The notes under the pieces: generated by a model
Seen by the model: only the letters and a program-made list of their open reading frames with translations
Database searches by the model: none
What the model was told of the DNA's origin: nothing
Source of the DNA: DATBLE01 sp963841405
GTDB lineage: Bacteria; Actinomycetota; Thermoleophilia; Gaiellales; Gaiellaceae
Length of the DNA: 64,000 nt
Direction: 5' to 3'
NCBI GenBank assembly: GCA_963841405.1
Contig: CAWJCM010000011.1
Span: forward strand, 74,052 to 138,051
In this document: piece after piece, positions 50,858 to 58,166 of the stretch
How positions within the stretch are numbered: position 1 is the stretch's first letter
Layout: each line of letters begins with the position of its first letter
Made by a program: the position numbers and the translations under genes

Positions 50858-52570
50858 ATGGCAGTCCAGCCTCTGCACGAGCAGGGCGCCGATCCGCGGG
50901 CCCAGGGGCGCCCCCTGCTCGGCGGGTTCCTGATGCGCAAGGGCCAGCTGAACGCCGACGGGCTGGAGCAGGCGCTGGCGGAGCAGGAGCGGAGCAGGCT
51001 GCCGCTGGGCCAGGTGCTGATCGGCCTCGGCCTGATCACCACCAGGCATCTCGCGGAGGCGCTCGCCGAGCAGCACGGGCTCGACTTCATCGATCTCGGC
51101 GAGACGACGCTCGACGCAGCGGCCGTGGCCCTGCTTCCGGAGAGCCTGGCGCAGCGCTACCAGGCGCTGCCGGTGCGGATCGAGAGCGGGACGGCCGTGG
51201 TTGCGGTCGCCGACCCGACGAACGTGATCGCACACGACGACCTGCGCCTGGCGCTCGGCACCGACACCAGGTTCGTCGTCGCCGACAGCGACCAGATCGA
51301 AGGGACGATCAGCCGCGCCTACCACGCGAAGGTCGGTGCCGTCGAGACGTTCTCGAGCGCCGCCTGGAAGGCGAACGAGGAGGAAGACGACGCGATCGCC
51401 ATCGACGACCAGGCGCCCGCGATCAGGTTCGTGAACGACATGATCAGCCGCGCGCTCGGCCATCGCGCCTCCGACATCCACTTCGTGCCGCAGGCCGACC
51501 GGCTCGTCGTCCGGGTCCGCATCGACGGGGTGACGCGGGAGCTGAGCGAGGCCCCGACGTCGATGCAGGCAGCGGTGCTGGCCCGCATCAAGGTGATGGG
51601 CGGCCTCGACATCGCCCAGCGCAGGATGCCGCAGGACGGCCGCGTCGGCATCAAGGTCGGCGGCCAGCCGATGGACCTGCGCGTCGCGGTGCTGCCGACC
51701 ACCTTCGGCGAGCAGGCCGTGCTGCGGATCCTGCAGGGCGGCGTCAAGGGCGCCCTCTCGATCGGCGAGCTCGGCATGGATCCCGCGACCGAGACGATCG
51801 TCCGCCGGGCGATCGCCCGCCCGTACGGGGCGATCATCACCGTCGGCCCGACGGGCAGCGGCAAGACGACGACGCTCTACGCCGCCCTCGACGTCCTCAA
51901 CGAGCCCGAGAGCGTCCTGGTCACGATCGAGGATCCGGTCGAGTACCAGATGCCGGGTGTCGGCCAGATCGAGATCGACCCCTCCGCCGGCCTGACATTC
52001 GCGCGCGGGCTGCGGACGATCCTGCGCAGCGACCCCGACGTGATCCTCGTCGGCGAGATCCGCGACGAGGAGACGGCCCGGATCGCGATGCAGGCGGCCA
52101 CCACGGGCCACCTCGTCCTCTCGACACTGCATGCGCAGAGCGCCTCGAGCTCGATCATCCGGCTCAAGGACATGGGCGTCGACCCGGGCCTGTTGGCCCC
52201 GTCCTTGAACTGCATCATCGCGCAGCGTCTCGCGCGGCGGCTCTGCCTCGAGTGCCGCGAGGCGTACGAGCCGGGCCAGGAAGGGCGGCGCGAGCTCGGC
52301 GACGAGTACAAGGACGTGCATCGCCTCTACCGCGCCCGGGGCTGCGATGCCTGCCTCCAGACCGGCTACGACGGCCGGGTCGCTCTCTACGAGGCGATGT
52401 CCGTGGAAGGGAAGATCCGCCGGCTGATCGACGGCTCGACGGAGGAGATCTTCGCGGCCGCAGTCGAGCAGGGAATGTCGACGCTCCGCGAGAGCGGCCT
52501 CAGGCTCTGCGTCACCGGCGTCACCTCGCTCGAGGAGGCCCGCCGGGTCACCGGCGACCGGCTGCTTTAG
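50858..52570 (+). CDS. Pilus extension ATPase PilB (copy 2) with MshEN c-di-GMP-type domain
   Basis: 570 residues. The N-terminal domain has two tandem MshEN-type motifs: LLGGFLMRKGQLNADGLEQAL and PLGQVLIGLGLITTRHLAEAL, which in MshE bind cyclic-di-GMP. The motor follows: Walker A GPTGSGKTTT, VTIEDPVEYQ, LRTILRSDPDVILVGEIRD, HLVLSTLHAQSA. The tetracysteine is CLEC ... CDACLQTGYDG. A second polymerisation motor, possibly c-di-GMP-gated. The stop is followed directly by a family B palindrome. Confidence 0.92.
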   Translation: MAVQPLHEQGADPRAQGRPLLGGFLMRKGQLNADGLEQALAEQERSRLPLGQVLIGLGLITTRHLAEALAEQHGLDFIDLGETTLDAAAVALLPESLAQRYQALPVRIESGTAVVAVADPTNVIAHDDLRLALGTDTRFVVADSDQIEGTISRAYHAKVGAVETFSSAAWKANEEEDDAIAIDDQAPAIRFVNDMISRALGHRASDIHFVPQADRLVVRVRIDGVTRELSEAPTSMQAAVLARIKVMGGLDIAQRRMPQDGRVGIKVGGQPMDLRVAVLPTTFGEQAVLRILQGGVKGALSIGELGMDPATETIVRRAIARPYGAIITVGPTGSGKTTTLYAALDVLNEPESVLVTIEDPVEYQMPGVGQIEIDPSAGLTFARGLRTILRSDPDVILVGEIRDEETARIAMQAATTGHLVLSTLHAQSASSSIIRLKDMGVDPGLLAPSLNCIIAQRLARRLCLECREAYEPGQEGRRELGDEYKDVHRLYRARGCDACLQTGYDGRVALYEAMSVEGKIRRLIDGSTEEIFAAAVEQGMSTLRESGLRLCVTGVTSLEEARRVTGDRLL

Positions 52571-52598
52571 CACGGGGGAACCCGCTGGTTCCCCCGTG
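52571..52598. repeat. Family B palindrome, copy 6
   Basis: CACGGGGGAACC, 4 bases, GGTTCCCCCGTG begins at the base after the pilB2 stop, then AGCCCCCTCCTT. Same sense orientation as the gene. Confidence 0.75.
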
Positions 52599-52694
52599 AG
52601 CCCCCTCCTTGCAGGCGGCCGCGTTCTTCAGACGCGGGCTGAGCCGGCGCTTGAATCGATCGATCCTCCGTTGCCTCGCCGCCCTGTGCCTCCC

Positions 52695-52711
52695 GCCGGG
52701 CAAAGCCCGGC
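52695..52711. terminator. GC-rich hairpin between convergent pilB2 and GGR genes
   Basis: GCCGGGC, AAA, GCCCGGC. Placed between convergent genes, it may end transcription from either side; no U-run follows. Nothing else is seen in 52599-52730. Confidence 0.4.
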
Positions 52712-52730
52712 TCCGGCGGCGGATCGACCA

Positions 52731-53903
52731 TTACCCAGCGGGATGATCGGCCGACCGGATGGCGGCGACGCGCGCGAGCGCGGCGATCGCCTTCAGCGGC
52801 GGCCGGGCGAGGCCCCGTGCCTCGGACGGCGCGCTGATATCACCGCGGACGAGCCGCTCCACCACCGGCCAGACGAGCGGCGCTCTCGCGAGTGCGAACG
52901 TCGCGCGCGGGTAGCGGTCGAGAGCGATCTTCGCGCCCCAGGAGGCGTGCCCGAGCGGACCGAGTGCAGCTGTCAGGCGCGCGCTGTAGGCGTCGACGGT
53001 CTCGGCACGACCGGCCAGTACATCGAGCGCAGCCGTGGAGGCGAGCCGTGCGCTGACGAAGGCCTCGTACATGCCGTCTCCGGTGAGCGGGTCGACGAGC
53101 CCGGCCGCGTCGCCGACGAGAAGCGCCCGGCCGCGTGCGGCGACGAAGCCCGAGCGGCGGAGCGGGAGGCGGTGGCCGCGGACGCTCTCGAGCGCGTCGC
53201 CGTCGATCCCGTGCCGGCGGCAGAGCTCGGCGAGGTGACCGCGCAGCCGCGGCCCCTCGGCCTCCCAGCCCCCCACGCCGACGTTGACGTGGTCGCCCTT
53301 CGGGAAGACCCACCCGTAGCCGCCGGGGATCGTCCCCAGCTCGATCACCGCCAGGCCACGGTAGCGCTCGTCGAAGGCGGCGTTGCCCTCGAAGGCGACT
53401 CCGTGGGTGACCGGACCTCCGAGTCCGAGCGCGCGGGCGGTCGTCCCGTTGGCGCCGTCGGCGCCGACGAGGATGGCGGGGCGTACCTCCCGGCCGTCGT
53501 ACTGCAGGGACAGACCCTCGGGGCCTGTCCCGACGCTTACCTTCACCCCGTCGCGGAACACGGCGCCGGCGGCAACGGCCTGCTCCGCGAGGTACTGGTC
53601 GAGCCGCCGCCGCTGCGTCATCAGCACGAACGGACCGCCCCTGCCCCGGCGCTCGAAGTGCGACCGCCAGCCGACCCGGAAAGCCATCCGGTCGACCTCG
53701 TGCTCGACCACGGGGGCCGGGTCGACCGGCAGCTGGCGCACCGCGCGCAGCGTCAACCCTCCGCCGCACGGCTTGTCGCGCGGGAAGCGCGCCTTGTCGA
53801 CGAGCAGCACGCGGGCGCCGTCGCGAGCGAGGTGGATCGCCGTCACCGAGCCCGCGGGGCCGGCGCCGATCACGGCAACGTCGTACTGCTCCACGGCGCC
53901 CAT
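52731..53903 (-). CDS. Geranylgeranyl reductase family FAD-dependent oxidoreductase
   Basis: 390 residues. The dinucleotide fold YDVAVIGAGPAGSVTAIHLARDGARVLLVDKARFPRDKPCGGGLT is typical for GGR/digeranylgeranylglycerophospholipid reductases, as are ILVGADGANGTTARALG and ALLVGDAAGLVDPLTGDGMYEAF. It reduces isoprenoid side chains, probably menaquinone, carotenoid or lipid. Stand-alone gene; convergent with pilB2. Confidence 0.85.
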   Translation of the reverse strand: MGAVEQYDVAVIGAGPAGSVTAIHLARDGARVLLVDKARFPRDKPCGGGLTLRAVRQLPVDPAPVVEHEVDRMAFRVGWRSHFERRGRGGPFVLMTQRRRLDQYLAEQAVAAGAVFRDGVKVSVGTGPEGLSLQYDGREVRPAILVGADGANGTTARALGLGGPVTHGVAFEGNAAFDERYRGLAVIELGTIPGGYGWVFPKGDHVNVGVGGWEAEGPRLRGHLAELCRRHGIDGDALESVRGHRLPLRRSGFVAARGRALLVGDAAGLVDPLTGDGMYEAFVSARLASTAALDVLAGRAETVDAYSARLTAALGPLGHASWGAKIALDRYPRATFALARAPLVWPVVERLVRGDISAPSEARGLARPPLKAIAALARVAAIRSADHPAG

Positions 53904-53943
53904 CGTAGTCCGGAGCCGGAGTCCGGCCGGTTAGGCTGGCGCG

Positions 53944-54525
53944 GTGCGCCCCGAGCGGATGAACTCGTTCACCGACGGCGTCGTCGCAATCCTGATCACG
54001 ATTCTCGTCCTCGAGCTGCGGCCGCCGGAGGGCGATCGGCTGGCGGACATCCTCGACGAGAAGGGACACCTGCTCGCCTACCTGCTCAGCTTCGTCTTCG
54101 TCGCGATCTACTGGGTCAACCACCACCATCTGATGCAGGTCGTCCATCGCATCGACGGACGCACGCTCTGGGCGAACGTCCACCTCCTCTTCTGGCTGTC
54201 ACTCACGCCGATCGCGACCGCCTGGCTCGGCGAGTCGGGAGTCGAGTCCGGGCCGGTCGCCGCCTACGCGATCGTCCTGCTCGGCTGCGCGTTCGCGTAC
54301 TGGATGCTGGTGCTCTGCCTGCTCGCCCTGCACGAATCCGACTCCCAGCTCGCGCAGGCGATCGGCCGCGACCGCAAGGGCAAGCTCTCGATCGTCGTCT
54401 ACTGCATCGGGCTCGTCTTTGCGTGGATCGCGCCCTGGGTCTCGGTTGCGATGTTCGTGACCGTCGCCGTCATCTGGGTCGTCCCCGACCGCCGCGTCGT
54501 CAGGGCCCTCGGCCTGGACGGCTGA
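53944..54525 (+). CDS. TMEM175/DUF1211-family membrane protein
   Basis: 193 residues from GTG. Helix 1 carries the family signature RMNSFTDGVVAILITILVLELR, which forms the ion filter in TMEM175 potassium channels. About five to six helices in all, including FVFVAIYWVNHHHLMQVV and LFWLSLTPIATAWLGE. A homotetrameric potassium channel is likely. Confidence 0.83.
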   Translation: MRPERMNSFTDGVVAILITILVLELRPPEGDRLADILDEKGHLLAYLLSFVFVAIYWVNHHHLMQVVHRIDGRTLWANVHLLFWLSLTPIATAWLGESGVESGPVAAYAIVLLGCAFAYWMLVLCLLALHESDSQLAQAIGRDRKGKLSIVVYCIGLVFAWIAPWVSVAMFVTVAVIWVVPDRRVVRALGLDG

Positions 54526-54535
54526 GGAGCGAGGG

Positions 54536-55648
54536 TCAGCCCGCAACCTGGATCGGCGTGACCGTTCCGTCCGCCTGGTCGCAGACCCAGAGCACGCCGC
54601 CGTCGACGATCGACTCGCGCGGCTGCCGGCCTGTGTGCACGGCGCCGACGATCGCGCCGGTCGCCGCGTCGAGCTCGAGCACGTAGCGGTTGTCGTAGTC
54701 GCTGACCCAGACCCGGCCGCCGGAGGCCGCGATCCCCGCACCGCGCCCCGAGAGGTGGAGGCGCCGCTTCACCTTCCTCGACGCCGGGTCGACGAGGGCT
54801 GCCGTGCCGGAGAAGGTCGAGACCCATAGCCCGGCGGACGTGTCGACAATCGCGTCCACGTCTTGGGCGACAGTGACCGTTGTGCCCTTGAGCGCGGCCG
54901 TCGCCGGATCGACGGCGACGAGCGCGCCGTTCTGGAGCCCCACCCATACCAGCCCGCGTGCGACGAGCGGCGTCGAGCCGCCGGACGGAAGCGTCAGCCG
55001 GCCGAGCACCCGGCCGCCCGCCGGGTCGATGCGCGAGACGTAGCCGTCGAGGTTGGTCGCCCAGACCGTCCCGTTCGCGTCGATCGCGATGCCTGTCGGC
55101 CGGCCGCCGACGGCGATCCGCGCGACGACCGCTCCGTGGTCGGGATCGATGCGTACGACCGTTCCGCTGCCGAAGTCGGATACCCAGACGGCCGAGCCGG
55201 AGGCCGCGATCCCGCCCAGCTGACCGCCGATCTGCACGTTGGCGAGGACACGGCGCGTCGCCGGGTCGATCCGCGAGACCGTTCCGGACGAGCTGTTCGA
55301 GACCCAGAGCGAGCCGTCTGTCGAGGCGATCCCGACGGGCGCGCTGCCAACGCGCACGGCGGGCGGCGCCGGCGCGGGGACAACCACGCTGACGACGCGC
55401 TTCGCGCTCGCCCGGCCCCGGCGGTCGATCGTCCAGACGCGGACGCGGTGCAGGCCGGGCCGGGCGGCGAGCGAGCTCGAGCGGCGGCACGTCCGCGGTC
55501 GAGCCGAGTCGAGCGCGCAGACGATCCGCTTGGTCGCGGCCGGCGGCGTGACCGTGACCAGGATCGGGGAGTCCTGCACCGGCATCGCCCGCACGGCCGG
55601 CGCGGGCGCGGCGGCGAAAACCAGAACGGCGAGGGCAGCGGCGATCAT
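54536..55648 (-). CDS. Secreted beta-propeller (YncE/NHL-like) protein
   Basis: 370 residues. Signal peptide MIAAALAVLVFAAAPAPAVRA. After an Ig-like part, six to seven blade repeats of about 40 residues follow, of the form GIA....G.VWVSDFGSGTVVRIDP..G.V...I.VGG.P. Such proteins act as scaffolds or lyases (Vgb type); no enzyme residues can be assigned. It is divergent from the TetR gene and probably shares its operator. Confidence 0.8.
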   Translation of the reverse strand: MIAAALAVLVFAAAPAPAVRAMPVQDSPILVTVTPPAATKRIVCALDSARPRTCRRSSSLAARPGLHRVRVWTIDRRGRASAKRVVSVVVPAPAPPAVRVGSAPVGIASTDGSLWVSNSSSGTVSRIDPATRRVLANVQIGGQLGGIAASGSAVWVSDFGSGTVVRIDPDHGAVVARIAVGGRPTGIAIDANGTVWATNLDGYVSRIDPAGGRVLGRLTLPSGGSTPLVARGLVWVGLQNGALVAVDPATAALKGTTVTVAQDVDAIVDTSAGLWVSTFSGTAALVDPASRKVKRRLHLSGRGAGIAASGGRVWVSDYDNRYVLELDAATGAIVGAVHTGRQPRESIVDGGVLWVCDQADGTVTPIQVAG

Positions 55649-55669
55649 GCCGTCATCCTAGCTCGTTAA

Positions 55670-55684
55670 CTTTACGGTGTAAAG
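55670..55684. promoter_or_regulatory. Palindromic operator at the TetR start
   Basis: CTTTAC-GGT-GTAAAG ends at the base before the GTG start of the TetR gene, inside the gap shared with the beta-propeller gene. Probable autoregulation site; if it overlaps the promoter the tetR mRNA would be leaderless. Confidence 0.5.
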
Positions 55685-56308
55685 GTGAAGCGGAACCTCA
55701 CCCGCGAGCGCGTCGTCGACGCTGCGCTCGAGCTGATCGACGAGGAGGGCGTCGAGGCGCTGAGCATGCGCAAGCTGGGGCGACGGCTCGGGGTCGAAGG
55801 CATGGCCCTCTACACCCATGTGCGCGGCAAGCCCGACCTGCTGGACGCCGTCGGCACGCGTGTCGCGGCCGGCCTCCACACCGACTTCGACCGCTCGCTG
55901 CCCTGGCGGGAGCGGGTCCGCCGCAGCGTCGTCGCCTTTGCCAACCTCCAGGCGAGCCATCCGCGCGCCTTCCCGCTGGTCTACCGCCCCGGTTTGCAGA
56001 CCGACGCCGTCAGCCTCCTCACCGAGGAGCTGCTCGACGCCCTGCGATCGGCAGGCTTCGACCCGCCCGGCGCGGCGCTTGCGTACGAGACGATCGTCGT
56101 GTTCGTCGACGGCGCCCTCCTCGGGCGAGGCGCGTGGACGGACGAGGACCTCCGATCTGGATGGCAACCCGGCGCCGGGCGGGTCGACCGCAGGCGCTTC
56201 CCCCGCTTCGCCGAGACCGCCCCCCATGCGGCGGAACTGACGTGGAACGAGATCCTCGACTCGGGCCTGACCTTGCTCCTGGACGGCCTCGAGGCCCGAC
56301 TGGCCTGA
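55685..56308 (+). CDS. TetR-family regulator (TetR_C_1 type)
   Basis: 207 residues from GTG. The DNA-binding part is LTRERVVDAALELIDEEGVEALSMRKLGRRLGVEGMALYTHVRGKPDLLDAV, very close to the true TetR subgroup. The C-terminal domain (ASHPRAFPLVYRP, ALAYETIVVFVDGALLG) binds an unknown ligand. It is divergent from the beta-propeller gene. Confidence 0.9.
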   Translation: MKRNLTRERVVDAALELIDEEGVEALSMRKLGRRLGVEGMALYTHVRGKPDLLDAVGTRVAAGLHTDFDRSLPWRERVRRSVVAFANLQASHPRAFPLVYRPGLQTDAVSLLTEELLDALRSAGFDPPGAALAYETIVVFVDGALLGRGAWTDEDLRSGWQPGAGRVDRRRFPRFAETAPHAAELTWNEILDSGLTLLLDGLEARLA

Positions 56309-56385
56309 GCCAGTTTCGAAGCGGGTTCGGTGGCCTCGCTGCTTCGCGCAGTGAGGAGCTGAGCTGTGGTACTCCCAGGCGGGCT

Positions 56386-56796
56386 TCAGGCGGCGACGAG
56401 CACGTTCGCGCCGACCAGTTCGTAGGTCGGCGTTGCGCGCAGGTCACGCGTCGCCAGGGAAGTGCCATGCTCGACGGCGGCCAGGGCGACGAGGCCGTCG
56501 TAGACGGCACCTCCAGCAATGCCCAGCCTGCTCAGCGTTTCGGCCAGCATCTCACTCGACCGGGACCGGAGCACAATTGGCCTGGAGAACCGCTCGCGCA
56601 GCAGGCGGGCCGCATCCACTGGCTCGAGTCGAAGGTCGCCAGGGAGCCTGGTCAGCACCGAGTAGGTTTCGACGAGCGCGTGACCGCAGAGCGCAAGCTC
56701 TCGACCGTCCCACCAGCCCCGTACTGCCGCGTGCGCTCGATGAGTCTGCACCAGCAGCGGCACTGCGACGCTCGTGTCCACACCGATCGCGATCAG
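56386..56796 (-). CDS. PIN-domain ribonuclease toxin (VapC-like)
   Basis: About 131-136 residues. The acidic active-site residues are visible: GVDTSVAVPLL (Asp), ALVETYSVL (Glu), GAVYDGLVALAA (Asp) and LATRD (Asp). The likely start is the CTG at 56796, which overlaps the antitoxin stop (CTGA); GTG 56781 is an alternative. Toxin of the adjacent AbrB-type antitoxin, acting on RNA. Confidence 0.83.
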   Translation of the reverse strand: MIAIGVDTSVAVPLLVQTHRAHAAVRGWWDGRELALCGHALVETYSVLTRLPGDLRLEPVDAARLLRERFSRPIVLRSRSSEMLAETLSRLGIAGGAVYDGLVALAAVEHGTSLATRDLRATPTYELVGANVLVAA

Positions 56797-57029
56797 CGCC
56801 GCCCGCTGTCGATAAGCGCGAATACGTCGTCGTCGCCAATCGTCGTATCCCCGGTGGCCACCGGGACGCCGTTCTCGTCCACGATCCTCGCGGTGCGCCC
56901 AGCAGGAATCAGCTGTAGACCGGCACCGTACCGAGAGATATCGACCACCGACCCGGGTCGGAGCCCGAGTGCGTCCCGCAAAGCCTTGGGCACGAGTAGA
57001 CGTCCCCCGGAGTCGATCGTCGCCTCCAT
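56793..57029 (-). CDS. AbrB/MazE-type antitoxin (VapB-like)
   Basis: 78 residues. MEATIDSGGRLLVPKALRDALGLRPGSVVDISRYGAGLQLIP is a swapped-hairpin AbrB DNA-binding domain; the C-terminal part (DTTIGDDDVFALIDSGRR) would wrap the toxin. Translation is coupled to the PIN toxin gene. Confidence 0.85.
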   Translation of the reverse strand: MEATIDSGGRLLVPKALRDALGLRPGSVVDISRYGAGLQLIPAGRTARIVDENGVPVATGDTTIGDDDVFALIDSGRR

Positions 57030-57432
57030 GATGGGGAGACTTTACCATTTATTTCCCACGCACGGTGCGCCGGCCGAGCGGCAGTGCAGGCTCGACCGTA
57101 ACGGCAACGAGGGTACGAACCGCGCGCCGAGACGAGCGGAAAGCGAAGCGGCGAAGCCGGGGAAATGGGCCTGAGCGGACGGCTCTCGAACCCGCCGCCG
57201 ACGCTCGCCGCTGCGCTCAAAACGCCGCTGACACCTGCCGCCGCGGCCGACCTGGCGGCCGCGGCCCACTGCGACGTCGCCTCAGAGGCGCGGCCGAAGG
57301 CCGCTTGCCCCGAGCAGCAAAGCGAAGCGGTGCGAGGGATATGGATCTGGGAGGACGGCTTTCGAACTTGCCACGGCCTCTGGCGACCCTTCTTCGCGGG
57401 CTCGCGCACTGAAGCCGCGACGACCACTCCGC
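57030..57432. other. Gene-free gap with a family C palindrome and a diverged short repeat
   Basis: No credible gene. It contains the family C palindrome at 57240-57265 and two related 26-base segments at 57166 and 57342 (both with GGACGGCT.TCGAAC). The gap lies between the two toxin-antitoxin pairs. Confidence 0.5.
57240..57265. repeat. Family C palindrome, copy 4
   Basis: GCCGCGGCC, loop GACCTGGC, GGCCGCGGC. One loop base differs from the other three copies (A to C). Confidence 0.65.
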
Positions 57433-57621
57433 CTACGGTGGGGCGACGCCCAGCTGGTCGCAGATGCCTCGTGCGAGACCGCGGTCGATCTCACGGTGGC
57501 GCGGCACCGGAGCGCGACGCCGCGGATCGTCCTCGTTCATCCAGATCGTATGGTTGCCGCCTTCACGGATCTTCCGGCATCCCTGACGAGCAAGGTGCCG
57601 CTCGAGATCCCGACGCCTCAC
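57433..57621 (-). CDS. HicA-like mRNA interferase toxin
   Basis: 62 residues from GTG 57621, overlapping the HicB stop (GTGA). It shows the dsRBD-like HicA pattern: RRRDLERHLARQGCRKIREGGNHTIW with the catalytic His, then PVPRHREIDRGLARGICDQLGV. It cleaves mRNA. The order antitoxin-toxin is the reverse of the E. coli arrangement. Confidence 0.85.
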   Translation of the reverse strand: MRRRDLERHLARQGCRKIREGGNHTIWMNEDDPRRRAPVPRHREIDRGLARGICDQLGVAPP

Positions 57622-57854
57622 GCAGTCAGCGTGACACGGAGCGGCTCGGTGCTCGCCCCCTCGGGCAAGGGGCTCGGCTCGCCCTCCTCGAGATAGGAGA
57701 GGACGAGCTCGCGCAGTGCGTCGAGGACGTTTTCGCGCGCCTCGTCTCGCGTGCGCCCCTGGCTCATCGCTCCGGGAACCTCGCGCACGCGCGCGATGAT
57801 GAATCCGTCCTGGCCCTCCTCGTAGACAACGGTGAGCTGAAGCGGCTCGCTCAT
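57618..57854 (-). CDS. HicB-like antitoxin
   Basis: 78 residues from ATG 57854 (MSEPLQLTVVYEEGQDGFIIARVREVPGAMSQGRTRDEARENVLDALRELV). This is the short HicB form: the partial RNase-H-like fold without a C-terminal DNA-binding domain. Confidence 0.83.
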   Translation of the reverse strand: MSEPLQLTVVYEEGQDGFIIARVREVPGAMSQGRTRDEARENVLDALRELVLSYLEEGEPSPLPEGASTEPLRVTLTA

Positions 57855-57972
57855 CGGGCCAATCGTACCCAGACGGGGCGGCGCCTCCACCTTGGAGAAC
57901 GGAAATTGGTTTGAGACGCCAGCGCGCCTGCGCCACCTTGCTGGCGCTGTTGTGCCAAAGACAACGTCGAAA

Positions 57973-58054
57973 TGGGGGCGGGAGGATTCGAACCTCCGAA
58001 GGCAGAGCCAACGGGTTTACAGCCCGTCCCCTTTGGCCGCTCGGGAACACCCCC
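57973..58054 (-). tRNA. tRNA-Tyr (GTA)
   Basis: 82 bases with a long variable arm. Acceptor GGGGGTG, D-arm CCCGAGCGGCCAAAGGG, anticodon loop CTGTAAA (GTA), T-loop TTCGAAT. CCA is not encoded. Confidence 0.95.
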
Positions 58055-58065
58055 AGGGAGCGGGG

Positions 58066-58097
58066 ATTGTAGCGGCGTGGTCCCCGAAGATGGTCAA
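58066..58097 (-). promoter_or_regulatory. Promoter of tRNA-Tyr
   Basis: TACAAT (58066-58071) lies 11 bases before the tRNA; TTGACC (58092-58097) is 20 bases further up, a rather long spacing. Confidence 0.45.
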
Positions 58098-58166
58098 GCC
58101 TCAGCCTGTCTCCGGCCTTTCGCCAATGCCACCGGGAGACATGGGTCAGGCAGCAGCCTGGTCCGC

